Assembly: GCF_017798165.1 (NCBI RefSeq)
Contig: NZ_CP059068.1
Location: 1,054,001 to 1,118,000, forward strand
Direction: 5' to 3'
DNA length: 64,000 nt
Origin: Rhodoferax sp. AJA081-3
GTDB lineage: Bacteria; Pseudomonadota; Gammaproteobacteria; Burkholderiales; Burkholderiaceae_C
The notes under the pieces were generated by a model, which did no database searches, was not told the DNA's origin, and saw nothing but the letters and a program-made list of their open reading frames with translations. This document shows, in pieces, positions 1 to 9,379 of this stretch. Positions within the stretch are counted from its first letter, which is position 1; every line of letters starts with the position of its first letter. A program made the translations under genes and the position numbers.

Positions 1-3000
1 TAGTCGAATGCCGCCGACGGGGGTGGGCTTGCAGCAAGGAGAGCAGCCTGCGTCTGCAGACGCAGAGCGCGAGGTGACGAGAAATGCTGCAGCATCTGCT
101 GCAACTCCTGGGCCTTGATGGGTTTGGACAGGTATTCGTCCATGCCTGCGGCCAGGCAACGCTCACGGTCGGACTCCATGGCATTGGCGGTCATGGCAAT
201 GATGGGGGTATGTCGGTCGGTCTCCATCGCACGGATACGCCGCGTGGCTTCCAGCCCATCCATCACGGGCATCATCATGTCCATCAGGATGACGTCAAAT
301 GCATGTTGCGCAAACATATCCAGTGCGATCTGGCCATTGGCAGCAACTTCCACGTGGTGGCCCCATCGCGTCAACAGGGTCACGGCCAGTTTCTGGTTGA
401 CAACATGGTCCTCCACCAGCAACACATTGAGCAGCACCTGGCTCTCGCGGATGAGATGACTGGTCACCAGCGCCTGGGGTTGAGAGGTATCTGCATTCAA
501 CACCCGCGCAAGCGCCTGCAGCAGTTCATCCCGTGCTATGGGTTTGCTGAGGTAACCCACTATGCCCACGTCACTGGCCCGTTGCGCATCGCCCTTCACG
601 CCTGCGGAGGACAGCATCACAATGGGGATCTTGCGCAACTTCTGCATACGACCAACCTGTTCGGCTGCGGCAAACCCGTCCATATCAGGCATTTGCGCAT
701 CCAGCAGAATCAGATCGCAGGGATGCCCCTGCAGCGAAGCTGCGTCCAGCCAGTCCAGAGCCTCCTGTCCGCTAGCCGCGGTGTGGGTGATCACCCCTTC
801 ACTTTCCAGGGTACGCGATAACACCAAGCGATTGACCGCGTTGTCATCGACGATCAGTGCCTTGCTTCCGGCGAACCGCACAACGGGAGCCAGCAACACA
901 GGTGCACTGGTATCCACATCCATTTGCAGCGTGAAGTGGAACGTGCTGCCTTGGCCCGGCACACTCTCGACCCAGATACGGCCACCCATAGCCGCCACCA
1001 GGCGTGCACAAATGGTCAGGCCCAGGCCGGTACCGCCGTATCTGCGGGTGGTCGAGCTGTCCTCCTGCGAGAACGCATCAAATATGGCCTGTTGCTTGTC
1101 CAACGGAATGCCGATGCCACTGTCACGCACGGAAAAGTGCAATGTCGCTGGCCGCTCATGCGCACTGGCATGGGCGACACGGACCACTATTTCGCCCCTT
1201 TCGGTGAACTTGATGGCGTTGCCAATGATGTTCAACAGAATCTGGCGCAAACGCCCTGGGTCGCCTAGCACACCCATGGAAACATCTTCTGCCACGTCAG
1301 ACACGAGTTCCAGACCCTTTTCATTGGCGCGCAGAGCAACCGACTTCAGGGTGTCTGCAACCGCATGGCCCAGATGGAAGGGTATGTGTTCTATCAGCAG
1401 CTTACCGGCTTCTATCTTGGAGAAATCCAGAATGTCGTTGATCACCCGTAGCAGCGCATCCGCAGACGACTTCACGATGCTGAGGTATTCCCGTTGCTCC
1501 GCATCCAGCGTGGTATCGAGCAGCAGCTCCGTCATGCCAATGACGCCGTTCATGGGTGTCCGAATTTCATGGCTCATATTGGCCAGGAAGTCCGACTTTG
1601 CATGGCTTGCGGCCTCTGCGTCGTCTTTGGCTTTTTGTAGCTCAGCCTCAGCCTGCTTGGAAGCGGTAATGTCGGTGAAATAGCCATTCCAGACCCAACC
1701 GCCATGGGAGAGCTGGCGCGGGTGGGCTTCGCCGTGTACCCAAACGATGGCACCGGTTTGCAGATGCACCATACGAAAGTCCACCGCTTGCGCCTGGGCA
1801 TGGGCATTCGCTACCCCCAGCCCAGTGGAGAAGACATCCTGGTCTTCAGGGTAGACGCGGTCCAGCAACAGCGCAGTGGTGTCCAGAATGGCATCTGCAC
1901 GCACACCGCATATCGCTTCGATAGAGTCGCTGATGAAGGTGATCTTTAGCCTTCCGTCGGGCTCCGCGTAGTACTGAAATACGGCTACGGGGATATTTTC
2001 AGTCACTTCACGCAACCGTGAATCTGCCTCTTTGAGCGCAGTAATGTCTTGCCAGATACCCGTGAATACCGTGGCACCATCGCTTGCCAGGTCGGGTTCA
2101 GGATCAATTTCTGCACGAATCCAGCGCAGAGCCCCCTCTTGCAACCGCACCCGGTAGTCGCCACGCCAAACAACGCGCCTGCGGGCCGCATCCAGCACAC
2201 CACTGACCACTCGGGCGCGGTCTTCCTTGAATATCTGCGCGGTGGTCAATGTCGCGTCGCGCTTCAACTCTTCTGGCGTGAAGCCCAACACCTCGCGCAC
2301 ACGCTCGCTGATGAAGGTGTAACGGTAATGGTCTGGCGCGACATGCCACTGGAAAACAGCACCCGGCACCGTGTTGGTAATGTGGCGCAGGCGTGCTTCT
2401 GCCGCCTTCATGGACGCTTCCATGCGCTTGCGCTCGGTGATGTCGGTACGAATCGCAATGAACATCGTGGGCCTACCCGCGTCATTGGCCAGAGGGACGA
2501 TGGTGGCAGCCACCCAGTAGAGAGTACCCCCCTTGTTGCGATTGCATATCTCACCATGCCAGACCATGCCAGATGTGATTTGCTCCCACATGTCTGCGAA
2601 AAACTCGGGGCTATGGGTCTTGGAGTTGATGAGCCTGTGGTTTTGGTTCAATACTTCGGCGCGTGAATAACCACTGATCTGACAAAACTTGTCGTTCGCG
2701 TAAGTTATGTCGCCGGCCAGGTTGGTGATGCTGACAATTGCATGCTGGTCAAGCGCAAATTTTTGATAAGCCAGGTCAGTCAGCGCCTCCTGCAAGTCGC
2801 GCTGGCTTTCTTCGTGCTGGGTAACCAGTTCTCGCATCAAGGCAGACAGGGTCTCAAGGTTATCGTCAGCGGCCAGAGTCTGGTCTGTGTCGATAGAAGC
2901 CATGAGGTCACGCGCTGAGGCACGCAGGGAGTCAATGGCACGGGTGCGACTGGCAAGATCTTCGCGCAGGCGGGCATTCTTTTGGGTCAGTTCGACCGAG

Positions 3001-3224
3001 CTGAGCTCCAGACTACGGGTCTTGAGCTCCAGGTCACGGTCACTCTGCGCATAAGCTTCATCCACCCGCTGCAGAAAGACAGGCAGACCATGGAGAAGTT
3101 GTGCAGCCTGCACAGACAGCACTCCGCTGGACGCCAATCGATTGAACTCCTGCTGCAGCGCAGGCAGACACAGTGGATCGACGTCCAGGACGCGCTTGAT
3201 CTGGCGCGCAAGCAGCTTGTGCAT
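1..3224 (-). CDS. Multi-PAS hybrid sensor histidine kinase (3' part beyond window)
   Basis: This is a cytoplasmic signalling kinase that would autophosphorylate and pass phosphate through two receiver domains. About 1074 residues are visible and the C-terminus lies beyond the left edge. In order: a coiled N-terminal region (about 1-145) without membrane segments, three PAS/PAC modules (about 150-525), a HisKA domain with the H-box NMSHEIRTPMNG (His near 552), a HATPase domain with the DSGIGI and GGTGLGL boxes, and two receivers with phospho-Asp near 840 (LLDAQMPDMDG) and 981 (LMDMMMPVMDG). An Hpt domain might follow off the edge. The ATG lies 10 bases after the stop of the FIST gene, so the two are probably co-transcribed and may be partners. 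The signal is unknown. Confidence 0.9.
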   Translation of the reverse strand, partial: MHKLLARQIKRVLDVDPLCLPALQQEFNRLASSGVLSVQAAQLLHGLPVFLQRVDEAYAQSDRDLELKTRSLELSSVELTQKNARLREDLASRTRAIDSLRASARDLMASIDTDQTLAADDNLETLSALMRELVTQHEESQRDLQEALTDLAYQKFALDQHAIVSITNLAGDITYANDKFCQISGYSRAEVLNQNHRLINSKTHSPEFFADMWEQITSGMVWHGEICNRNKGGTLYWVAATIVPLANDAGRPTMFIAIRTDITERKRMEASMKAAEARLRHITNTVPGAVFQWHVAPDHYRYTFISERVREVLGFTPEELKRDATLTTAQIFKEDRARVVSGVLDAARRRVVWRGDYRVRLQEGALRWIRAEIDPEPDLASDGATVFTGIWQDITALKEADSRLREVTENIPVAVFQYYAEPDGRLKITFISDSIEAICGVRADAILDTTALLLDRVYPEDQDVFSTGLGVANAHAQAQAVDFRMVHLQTGAIVWVHGEAHPRQLSHGGWVWNGYFTDITASKQAEAELQKAKDDAEAASHAKSDFLANMSHEIRTPMNGVIGMTELLLDTTLDAEQREYLSIVKSSADALLRVINDILDFSKIEAGKLLIEHIPFHLGHAVADTLKSVALRANEKGLELVSDVAEDVSMGVLGDPGRLRQILLNIIGNAIKFTERGEIVVRVAHASAHERPATLHFSVRDSGIGIPLDKQQAIFDAFSQEDSSTTRRYGGTGLGLTICARLVAAMGGRIWVESVPGQGSTFHFTLQMDVDTSAPVLLAPVVRFAGSKALIVDDNAVNRLVLSRTLESEGVITHTAASGQEALDWLDAASLQGHPCDLILLDAQMPDMDGFAAAEQVGRMQKLRKIPIVMLSSAGVKGDAQRASDVGIVGYLSKPIARDELLQALARVLNADTSQPQALVTSHLIRESQVLLNVLLVEDHVVNQKLAVTLLTRWGHHVEVAANGQIALDMFAQHAFDVILMDMMMPVMDGLEATRRIRAMETDRHTPIIAMTANAMESDRERCLAAGMDEYLSKPIKAQELQQMLQHFSSPRALRLQTQAALLAASPPPSAAFD

Positions 3225-3234
3225 GTGACCGGTT

Positions 3235-4377
3235 TCAGGCCGTTTCGGCGATGTAGGTAATGGTCATTGTCTGGTTGTGCAGCTTGCACTCAACCTCGGG
3301 GCTAAAAGGGCTGATCTCTCCGTAAGAGTAAAACCCAGCCAAAGTTGCACCTTGGCCAAAGACATCACCCACGGCCTCCACCTCTTCATCCACACGTCCG
3401 CCCATAACCAGTTTGCGGCCCACACAACTCACCAGCAAGGCCAACCCCTGATGGGGCCCAGTTTGTTGCATGGACTTTGCAGCTTCGGCAGCCGCTTCCG
3501 CACCATCCACCAGGGCGTCAGTGCTGGCATGCATAAGCCGCAAATAGCCGTCGGGATCGATATCTCCGGCCAGGGTCAGACTGCCTGCTGCTTCGTCAAC
3601 ACCCAAGATCGTGCGGATCAGACCCACTTCGGAATGGTCACTACCCAGCATCGCAAACGGAAACAACAGACCGGATGCTGGCAGGCCTTTGGCATGTTCA
3701 CCGAGGTAACGCTTGTAGACCTCCAGCGCCGATTCGCCATCCAGCTCAAACAGCACATTGTTCACAGACCGCGTAACCTTGCGTGCCGGTCCGAACGGCG
3801 ACCAGCCGCCAAAAGAGCCATGCGAAAACTCCAATGCTTCACCATACAGGCCAATACAGGTGAGGCGGTTGTCGCTGATGCCCTTCGCGTCCAGCACCCA
3901 GGTCTGCGCAAATGCACCACCATCACCTGCCAAGCCTCCGGTAATTGGCACCTTGGGACCCAGAATTTCTGTCATACCGGACAAAACGCCGCTTCCGTTG
4001 ATGGCAACGCCCTGCCCAAAGATCAACACCGCCTTCAGTCCCAGTATGGGTAGACCCGATGCCAGGCGCTTTCCAGCAGCGAAGGAGTCCTCCATATTGG
4101 TCAACGCTGTGCTGAATTGGGCTATTTTTGTGCGCTCAAAGTGCATGGCCGTGATGACCAGGCTGCCGTCCTCTACCCCAACCGCGGATATTTCCCCAGC
4201 GGTCGAACAACCGGCACGATGCGCAGCGGGAAAGGCTTTTGCGATTGCCGCAGCCCCAGCCTGAAGCGTTGCCACCGATCCAAATGCCAGCACGAGGTTG
4301 GGTTGAATCGCCGTGAGCGCAGAAAAATCATGCGCGTTGGGATTGCCGTAACGTACAACGGTTTGCGACACTTTCAT
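3235..4377 (-). CDS. FIST-domain signal-sensing protein
   Basis: The 380-residue protein matches the FIST_N plus FIST_C architecture, proposed in the family literature to bind small ligands such as amino acids. It starts MKVSQTVVRYG; a longer frame exists upstream but overlaps the ligase gene, and this ATG has an AGGGGAG ribosome site 8 bases ahead. The first half is Ala/Gly-rich with the GGLAGDGG segment typical of FIST_N, and the C-terminal half ends with an SYGEISPF-type motif typical of FIST_C. No signal peptide or membrane segment is seen. It lies 13 bases after the malonyl-CoA synthetase gene and 10 bases before the hybrid kinase gene, so a role as an accessory sensor of that kinase is inferred. 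No ligand can be named. Confidence 0.85.
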   Translation of the reverse strand: MKVSQTVVRYGNPNAHDFSALTAIQPNLVLAFGSVATLQAGAAAIAKAFPAAHRAGCSTAGEISAVGVEDGSLVITAMHFERTKIAQFSTALTNMEDSFAAGKRLASGLPILGLKAVLIFGQGVAINGSGVLSGMTEILGPKVPITGGLAGDGGAFAQTWVLDAKGISDNRLTCIGLYGEALEFSHGSFGGWSPFGPARKVTRSVNNVLFELDGESALEVYKRYLGEHAKGLPASGLLFPFAMLGSDHSEVGLIRTILGVDEAAGSLTLAGDIDPDGYLRLMHASTDALVDGAEAAAEAAKSMQQTGPHQGLALLVSCVGRKLVMGGRVDEEVEAVGDVFGQGATLAGFYSYGEISPFSPEVECKLHNQTMTITYIAETA

Positions 4378-4390
4378 CAAGATGACTCCC

Positions 4391-5947
4391 CTAAGTTGGG
4401 CCAGCGTACTCCGCGCGCAACAGATTTTTCTGCACTTTTCCCATGGTATTGCGTGGCAGCTCGGCCACCACGTAACACCGCTTGGGTATTTTGAAGTTTG
4501 CCAGCATTGTCTTGAGCGCGGCCACAATATTTTGCGGCTCCAGCTTGACGCCTGGCTTGCAGACAATCACAGCGACCCCCACCTCGCCAAAATCCGCATC
4601 CGGTACACCCACCACCGCACTTTCGGCAACACCGTCCAGGCTGTTGATATATCCCTCGATCTCCGCCGGGTAGACGTTGTAGCCGCCGCTAATGATCAGG
4701 TCCTTGCTGCGGCCCACAATGGTCACGTAGCCATCGGCATCGACCTTGCCCACGTCGCCGGTCTTGAAGAAGCCGTCGGGCGTGAATTCTTCTTTCGTCT
4801 TCTCCGGCATCTGCCAGTAGCCGGCGAACACATTGGGGCCTTTGACCTGGATGCCGCCAATCTCGCCCACTGGCAGATCTTTGCCATCGTCGTCCTGCAC
4901 GCGCAGTTGCACGCCTGGCAGCGGAAAGCCCACCGTGCCACCTCGGCGCTGACTCTGGCCACCGTAACGCGCATCGGCTGCGTAGGGGTTGGAGGTCAAC
5001 ATGGCCGTTTCACTCATGCCATACCGCTCCAGAATGGTGTGGCCGGTGCGGGCCTGCCATTCGGTGAAGGTTTCAATTAGCAAAGGGGCGGACCCTGCTA
5101 TGAACAGGCGCATATTGCGCACCACCTGTTTGTCCAGCCCCGGCTCGGCCAGCAGGCGCACGTATAGCGTGGGCACCCCCATGAAGACCGTTGCCTCGGG
5201 CAGTTTTTGCAGCACACGTTTGGGCTCGAATTTGGCCATCCAGAGCATCTTGCTGCCGTTGAGCAACGCGCCATGCACCGCCACAAACAGGCCGTGGACG
5301 TGGAAGATGGGCAACACATGCATCAGCACATCACCCGCTTGCCAACCCCAGTAGTCCTTCAGCACCTGGGCATTGCTCAGCAGGTTGCCGTGGGTCAGCA
5401 TCGCTCCCTTGCTGCGGCCGGTAGTGCCGCTGGTGTAGAGGATGGCGGCCAGGTCATCGGCCGCGCATTGGGCCACGGTGTGTTGGTCGCTGCAGTGCGC
5501 CGCCCGCTCCAGCAGGGAGCCCGTACGGTCATCACCCAGCGTGAACACGTTTTGGGTGCCGGCCTTGAAGGCGATCTTGCTAACCCAACCAAAGTTCTTT
5601 GGGCTGCAGACCACCACGGCCGGTGCGGCATTGCTTATGAAGTATTCGATCTCGCCGCTTTGGTAGGCGGTGTTCAGCGGCAGGAACACATAACCGGCGC
5701 GCAGCGTGGCCAGGTACAGCGCCAGTGCCTCGACCGATTTCTCGACCTGCACGGCGATGCGCGAGCCTGCAGGCAGTTTCAGCGACTGCAGCAGGTTGGC
5801 CAGCATGGCGGTGCTGCGGTCCAGGTCACGCCAGGAGTAGTTCAGGCCGTTGTCGGTCTCTACCGCCACGGCGTCTAGGTCGGCGGGAAAGGCCGCGCGC
5901 AAGGCGGCAAAGAGGTTGTGGTTGAGGTTGTTCTGGGGGCTCATCAT
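4391..5947 (-). CDS. matB: Malonyl-CoA synthetase (malonate--CoA ligase, MatB-like)
   Basis: This 518-residue member of the AMP-forming acyl-CoA synthetase family would convert malonate, ATP and CoA to malonyl-CoA. The P-loop-like core LYTSGTTGRSKGAML, the ERYGMSET adenylate-binding motif, the FKTGDVG motif and the C-terminal hinge GRSKDLIISGGYNVYP are all present, and the catalytic Lys is in NTMGKVQK. Substrate assignment comes from close similarity to MatB-type synthetases and from the malonyl-CoA decarboxylase and GntR genes in the same operon. The gene is intact. A second ATG directly after the first would shorten it by one residue. It is followed after 13 bases by the FIST gene. Confidence 0.88.
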   Translation of the reverse strand: MMSPQNNLNHNLFAALRAAFPADLDAVAVETDNGLNYSWRDLDRSTAMLANLLQSLKLPAGSRIAVQVEKSVEALALYLATLRAGYVFLPLNTAYQSGEIEYFISNAAPAVVVCSPKNFGWVSKIAFKAGTQNVFTLGDDRTGSLLERAAHCSDQHTVAQCAADDLAAILYTSGTTGRSKGAMLTHGNLLSNAQVLKDYWGWQAGDVLMHVLPIFHVHGLFVAVHGALLNGSKMLWMAKFEPKRVLQKLPEATVFMGVPTLYVRLLAEPGLDKQVVRNMRLFIAGSAPLLIETFTEWQARTGHTILERYGMSETAMLTSNPYAADARYGGQSQRRGGTVGFPLPGVQLRVQDDDGKDLPVGEIGGIQVKGPNVFAGYWQMPEKTKEEFTPDGFFKTGDVGKVDADGYVTIVGRSKDLIISGGYNVYPAEIEGYINSLDGVAESAVVGVPDADFGEVGVAVIVCKPGVKLEPQNIVAALKTMLANFKIPKRCYVVAELPRNTMGKVQKNLLRAEYAGPT

Positions 5948-5997
5948 GGGTCCATCCGTCAGGCTATACGGCTAGGGGAAACATCCGCAGCCGCAGT

Positions 5998-6789
5998 TTA
6001 AACACCGCCGCCAAACCGGGGTGGGCGCTTCTCGGTAAAGGCGCTGATGCCCTCCACGTGTTCTGCGGAGCTGGCGTAGTGGTAGGCGTTTGCTATCAAG
6101 TCAGTAGCGATATTATGAGCAATTACGGGGGCTAGAGCCCGAAATGTCTGTTTGTTCATGCGTGCAGCCTGGGGCGCCAGCGGGCGCATCCGGTCCACCA
6201 CCGCGGCCACAGTCACATCCAGCGTGGGGGCTGCGACCACTTGGTTCAAGAAACCACGGCGATGCATCTCGGCCGCATCCAGCACGGCGGCCGACAACAA
6301 CATCTCCCGCGCCGTCAACTCCCCCACCGCGCGCGCCACCAGGGCCGCCTCACGCGGTGCCATGGGGAACCCCAACTTGGCAATCGGTGCGCCAAAACGG
6401 GCCGTGTCGCTGGCGATGCGGATGTCGCAGCAGCTGGCGATCTCCACGCCTGCCCCCATGCAGTTGCCGTCTATCTGGGCGATGACGGGCACATCACAGT
6501 CCAGCACGGCCTGCAGGCCGCCCCAGACATCGTTTTCGTGGAAGTCACGCAAGCTGCTTTCTTCAAAACGGAAATCGGCGTATTCGCCAATGTCGCCGCC
6601 CGCGCAAAAGTGTCCGCCCTGCCCGCGCAACACCACGCAGCGCACACCGGCATCCTGTTGGATTCCCTCAAACACACTGCGCAAGCTGCGCCACATGGCG
6701 CGCGACATGGCGTTGAATTTGCCCGTGTGGTCCAGCGTGACCCACACCACGCAGCCATCTGCCAGCGCTACCGATACCGTTCCTGCCAT
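5998..6789 (-). CDS. Enoyl-CoA hydratase/isomerase family protein
   Basis: This 263-residue crotonase-fold protein has the oxyanion-hole segments GGHFCAGGDIGEYAD and GNCMGAGVEIASCCDIRIAS and the FGAPIAKLGFPMAP segment that follows in crotonases. The ATG is chosen because the extension upstream overlaps the neighbouring gene and lacks family similarity. It lies between the Bug protein and malonyl-CoA synthetase genes, so it probably acts on a CoA ester in malonate-related metabolism, but the substrate is unknown. A dispersed repeat at 6089-6150 is translated in frame as roughly residues 213-233, close to the C-terminus. Without that segment the C-terminal helix would be of ordinary crotonase length. 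Confidence 0.87.
   Translation of the reverse strand: MAGTVSVALADGCVVWVTLDHTGKFNAMSRAMWRSLRSVFEGIQQDAGVRCVVLRGQGGHFCAGGDIGEYADFRFEESSLRDFHENDVWGGLQAVLDCDVPVIAQIDGNCMGAGVEIASCCDIRIASDTARFGAPIAKLGFPMAPREAALVARAVGELTAREMLLSAAVLDAAEMHRRGFLNQVVAAPTLDVTVAAVVDRMRPLAPQAARMNKQTFRALAPVIAHNIATDLIANAYHYASSAEHVEGISAFTEKRPPRFGGGV
6089..6150 (+). repeat. Dispersed ACGGGGGCTA repeat, copy A (inside enoyl-CoA hydratase gene)
   Basis: Copy A of a family of about 60 bp. It has the left block TTTGCTAT, an inverted GCTAT/GTAGC pair, the core ACGGGGGCTAGAGCC and a decayed right end AAATGTCT. It lies in reverse relative to the host gene and keeps the reading frame open. Confidence 0.8.
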
Positions 6790-6806
6790 CGTCTGCCTTC
6801 TATGTA

Positions 6807-7814
6807 CTAGTCGAGCTTGGCGCCCGCAGCCTTGACCACGGCGGCCCAGCGTTTGACCTCGGCACTGACAAAGGCGCCAAACTGCTTGGGCGTCAGGTTG
6901 GGGAACTCGGCACCGTTGCCGGCCCAGGCGGTCTTGATTTCGTCCTGCGCACCCAGGCGGCGCACTTCTTCCACAATGCGGGCCTGCACGTCGGCCGGCG
7001 TGCCCTTGGGTGCCCACAGGCCGTACCAGGTGGTGACGGTGTAGTCGGGCAGGCCCAGCTCGGCGGCGCAGGGCACATCGGGGAAGGCGGCATTGCGCTT
7101 GGCACCGGACACCATCAGCGCTTTGATACGGCCACCCTTGATGTGTTGGGCGGATGAACCCAGGCCGTCAAACATCATGTCCACACTGCCGCCTATCAGG
7201 TCTTGCAGCGCCGGGCCAGCACCGCGGTAGGGGATGTGGGTGATAAAGGTCTTGCTCTGCTGCTTGAACAGTTCACCGGCCAGGTGGTGCGATGTGCCGC
7301 CGCCAGCAGAGCCGTAGTTGAACTGGCCCGGCTTGGCCTTGACCTGGGCCAAAAATGCGGCAAAGTCGCCCGTCACATTCTTGGGGTTGACCACCAGCAC
7401 CTGGGGCACATTGGCCAACAGCGCCAGCGGGATGAAATCGGTCTCGATGTTGTAGTCCAGCTTGGGGTACATCGACGGCGCAATGGCGTGGTGCACGGCC
7501 CCCATGAACAGTGTGTAGCCGTCGGGCGCGGCGCGGGACGCCAGGCTGGCGCCCAGCGTGCCGCCAGCGCCACCTTTGTTGTCGATGACCATCTGGGTGC
7601 CCGTCAACTTGGAGAACTGCGCCGACATCGGCCGGGCAAAGGCGTCTGTACCGCCGCCCGCCGGGAACGGCACCATGACCGTGACCGGCTTGGCGGGCCA
7701 GCGCGCCTGGGCCAAGGCGGTCATGGGGGCACCCGCCAGGGCCAGCGCGGCGGCTGCACCGGCCTGCAGCCAATGGCGACGCTGGGCGTCGTGGGGGGAT
7801 TCAGAAATGTCCAT
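6807..7814 (-). CDS. Bug/TctC-type periplasmic solute-binding protein
   Basis: The 335-residue protein has a Tat-like N-terminus (QRRHWLQAG followed by an Ala-rich hydrophobic stretch and an ALAQA cleavage site), so it is probably exported folded. The mature part has Bug-family features: WPAKPVTVMVPFPAGGGTD at the start of the domain, DNKGGAGGTLG, and YGSAGGGTSHH, which shape the ligand pocket for carboxylates. Lying between malonyl-CoA decarboxylase and enoyl-CoA hydratase genes, it may bind malonate or a related dicarboxylate. No TctA/TctB membrane partners are nearby, which is common for orphan Bug proteins. The start is the ATG before DISESPHD. Confidence 0.9.
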   Translation of the reverse strand: MDISESPHDAQRRHWLQAGAAAALALAGAPMTALAQARWPAKPVTVMVPFPAGGGTDAFARPMSAQFSKLTGTQMVIDNKGGAGGTLGASLASRAAPDGYTLFMGAVHHAIAPSMYPKLDYNIETDFIPLALLANVPQVLVVNPKNVTGDFAAFLAQVKAKPGQFNYGSAGGGTSHHLAGELFKQQSKTFITHIPYRGAGPALQDLIGGSVDMMFDGLGSSAQHIKGGRIKALMVSGAKRNAAFPDVPCAAELGLPDYTVTTWYGLWAPKGTPADVQARIVEEVRRLGAQDEIKTAWAGNGAEFPNLTPKQFGAFVSAEVKRWAAVVKAAGAKLD

Positions 7815-7864
7815 GGTCTTGTCTCCTGCTTTGTTATGGGTGAAATATACGCACTGCTGACACA

Positions 7865-9379
7865 CTAGAAAACCAGTTTGCGGATGGCCGATGCCACGGG
7901 AATCTTGCCCTGCGCCAGCAAGGCGCGGTGCTGGTCCAGGCGGTGCAGGTCATACAGGTAGTTGACCATCAGGCCATAGGATTGTTTGAGCCCTTTGGGC
8001 GATGGGTCGCTGGCCCAGTTGAGCCGCTCTACCCGTGCGCCATTGCCCAGGTGGAACCGCGCCACCGGGTCAATGGGGCGGCCCTGCACCGTCTCTTGCC
8101 CCAGGTACTGGGCGGCGCAACGCAGCAACATCTGCCGCACGGGCGATGTGGGTTTGAGCGCCAGTGGTGTTTCGGCCGCGGCCAAAAAGTGTGCGGCAGT
8201 CACCGGCTCAAAACCCACGGCCTGGCCCAGTTCTGCGCGGGACCGTGGGTCCAACTGCTCCAGCAGACTGGCCGCATGTTTGCCCAGCCAGGCGCGAAAG
8301 CCCGGTATCGGCGACAGCGTGGCAAAGACCCGGAGTTTGGGGAATTCGGCCTTCAACGTCTCCACCACCCGCTTGATCAGCGAATCACCAAAACTCACGC
8401 CCCGCAGACCGTCTTGTGTGTTGCTGATGGAGTAAAAAATCGCGGTGGTGGCGGCGTTCACGTCATCTGCATCGGCAGACTCGTCCAGCAGCGGTGTGAT
8501 GCTGTCGGCCAGCGCATCCACCAGCGCCACTTCCACGAAGATCAGTGGTTCATCCGGCAAGCGGGGATGGAAGAAGCCGTAACAACGGCGGTCGGAGTCG
8601 AGCCGGTTCTTGACGTCGGCCCAGCTCTTGATGTCGTGCACGGCCTCGTACTTGATCAGTTTCTCGACCAGCGAGGCCGGTGAATCCCAGCTGATGCGGC
8701 GCAGCTCCAGAAAACCCACATCAAACCAGGTGGAGAACATGTATTCCATCTCCACGTCCAGCGCCTGCAGGCGTTTGTCGCCCTTCAGCGCATGCTGCAT
8801 CTCGGCGCGCAGGTTCACCAGAAAACGGATGCCCGTGGCATCGGCGCTGAAGCGCTGCAACACACGCCGCCGGGGCGACACGGTGGCGCGGCGGTAGTGC
8901 ACCTCGGCTGCAGCCTCATCGGGCGTGCCCAGTGCGGCGGCAAACTGCGCCTGCGCGGCCTTGACCTTCTGGGGGTCGGCCACAAACATCTCGCTCATCA
9001 GCAGCCACATGTCCTGGCGGCGCTCGGGGGTGGCACCGGCATACCAGGCCATCAAGGCGGCGGCGCGGCGCCCGCCCTCCACCTCACTGACACGGTCGTC
9101 GATGACGGCTTGCAGCTCTTGCAGCGTGCGGCGCAACATGCGGGGGGACAGGGCCTCACCCGTGTGGCGCAGCGTGGCCTGCAGGCGGGCGCGGGTGCTG
9201 CGCGGGCTGGCGGGCGCCTTGGCGACAGGCCTGCCCGCAGCACCTGCAGAGCCATTTGCTATATTTTCTATAGCTTTACTATTAGGTTCTACGGGGGCTA
9301 TAGCCTCATTTGGCTTAGAGGCCTTGGGCAGCAGACGTGCCACGTTGCGGTTGATCCAGGAGTCATGGGTATTGTTCAT
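7865..9379 (-). CDS. Malonyl-CoA decarboxylase
   Basis: The 504-residue enzyme converts malonyl-CoA to acetyl-CoA and CO2. It carries family segments across its length: a helical N-terminal domain, then FFHPRLPDEPLIFVEVAL, IFYSISNTQDGLRGVSFG, the FATLSPIPGF motif of the catalytic domain and the C-terminal SYGLMVNYLYDL. The length matches bacterial MatA/MCD proteins. The start overlaps the end of the GntR gene by four bases (ATGA). A dispersed repeat at 9255-9317 encodes about residues 21-42 (AIAPVEPNSKAIENIANG) in the low-complexity N-terminal part, ahead of the conserved fold. With the synthetase it could either use malonate as carbon source or tune malonyl-CoA levels. Confidence 0.93.
   Translation of the reverse strand: MNNTHDSWINRNVARLLPKASKPNEAIAPVEPNSKAIENIANGSAGAAGRPVAKAPASPRSTRARLQATLRHTGEALSPRMLRRTLQELQAVIDDRVSEVEGGRRAAALMAWYAGATPERRQDMWLLMSEMFVADPQKVKAAQAQFAAALGTPDEAAAEVHYRRATVSPRRRVLQRFSADATGIRFLVNLRAEMQHALKGDKRLQALDVEMEYMFSTWFDVGFLELRRISWDSPASLVEKLIKYEAVHDIKSWADVKNRLDSDRRCYGFFHPRLPDEPLIFVEVALVDALADSITPLLDESADADDVNAATTAIFYSISNTQDGLRGVSFGDSLIKRVVETLKAEFPKLRVFATLSPIPGFRAWLGKHAASLLEQLDPRSRAELGQAVGFEPVTAAHFLAAAETPLALKPTSPVRQMLLRCAAQYLGQETVQGRPIDPVARFHLGNGARVERLNWASDPSPKGLKQSYGLMVNYLYDLHRLDQHRALLAQGKIPVASAIRKLVF
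9255..9317 (+). repeat. Dispersed ACGGGGGCTA repeat, copy B (inside malonyl-CoA decarboxylase gene)
   Basis: One of the best-preserved copies: TTTGCTAT, a GCTATA...TATAGC inverted pair, core ACGGGGGCTATAGCC, right end ATTTGGCTTA. It is reversed relative to the host gene and translated in frame in the N-terminal linker. Confidence 0.88.

Noticed and set aside
562..1683. A 373-codon forward frame over the hybrid kinase
   Set aside because: The minus strand encodes clear kinase and receiver motifs over the same bases; this frame is Ser/Arg-rich noise.
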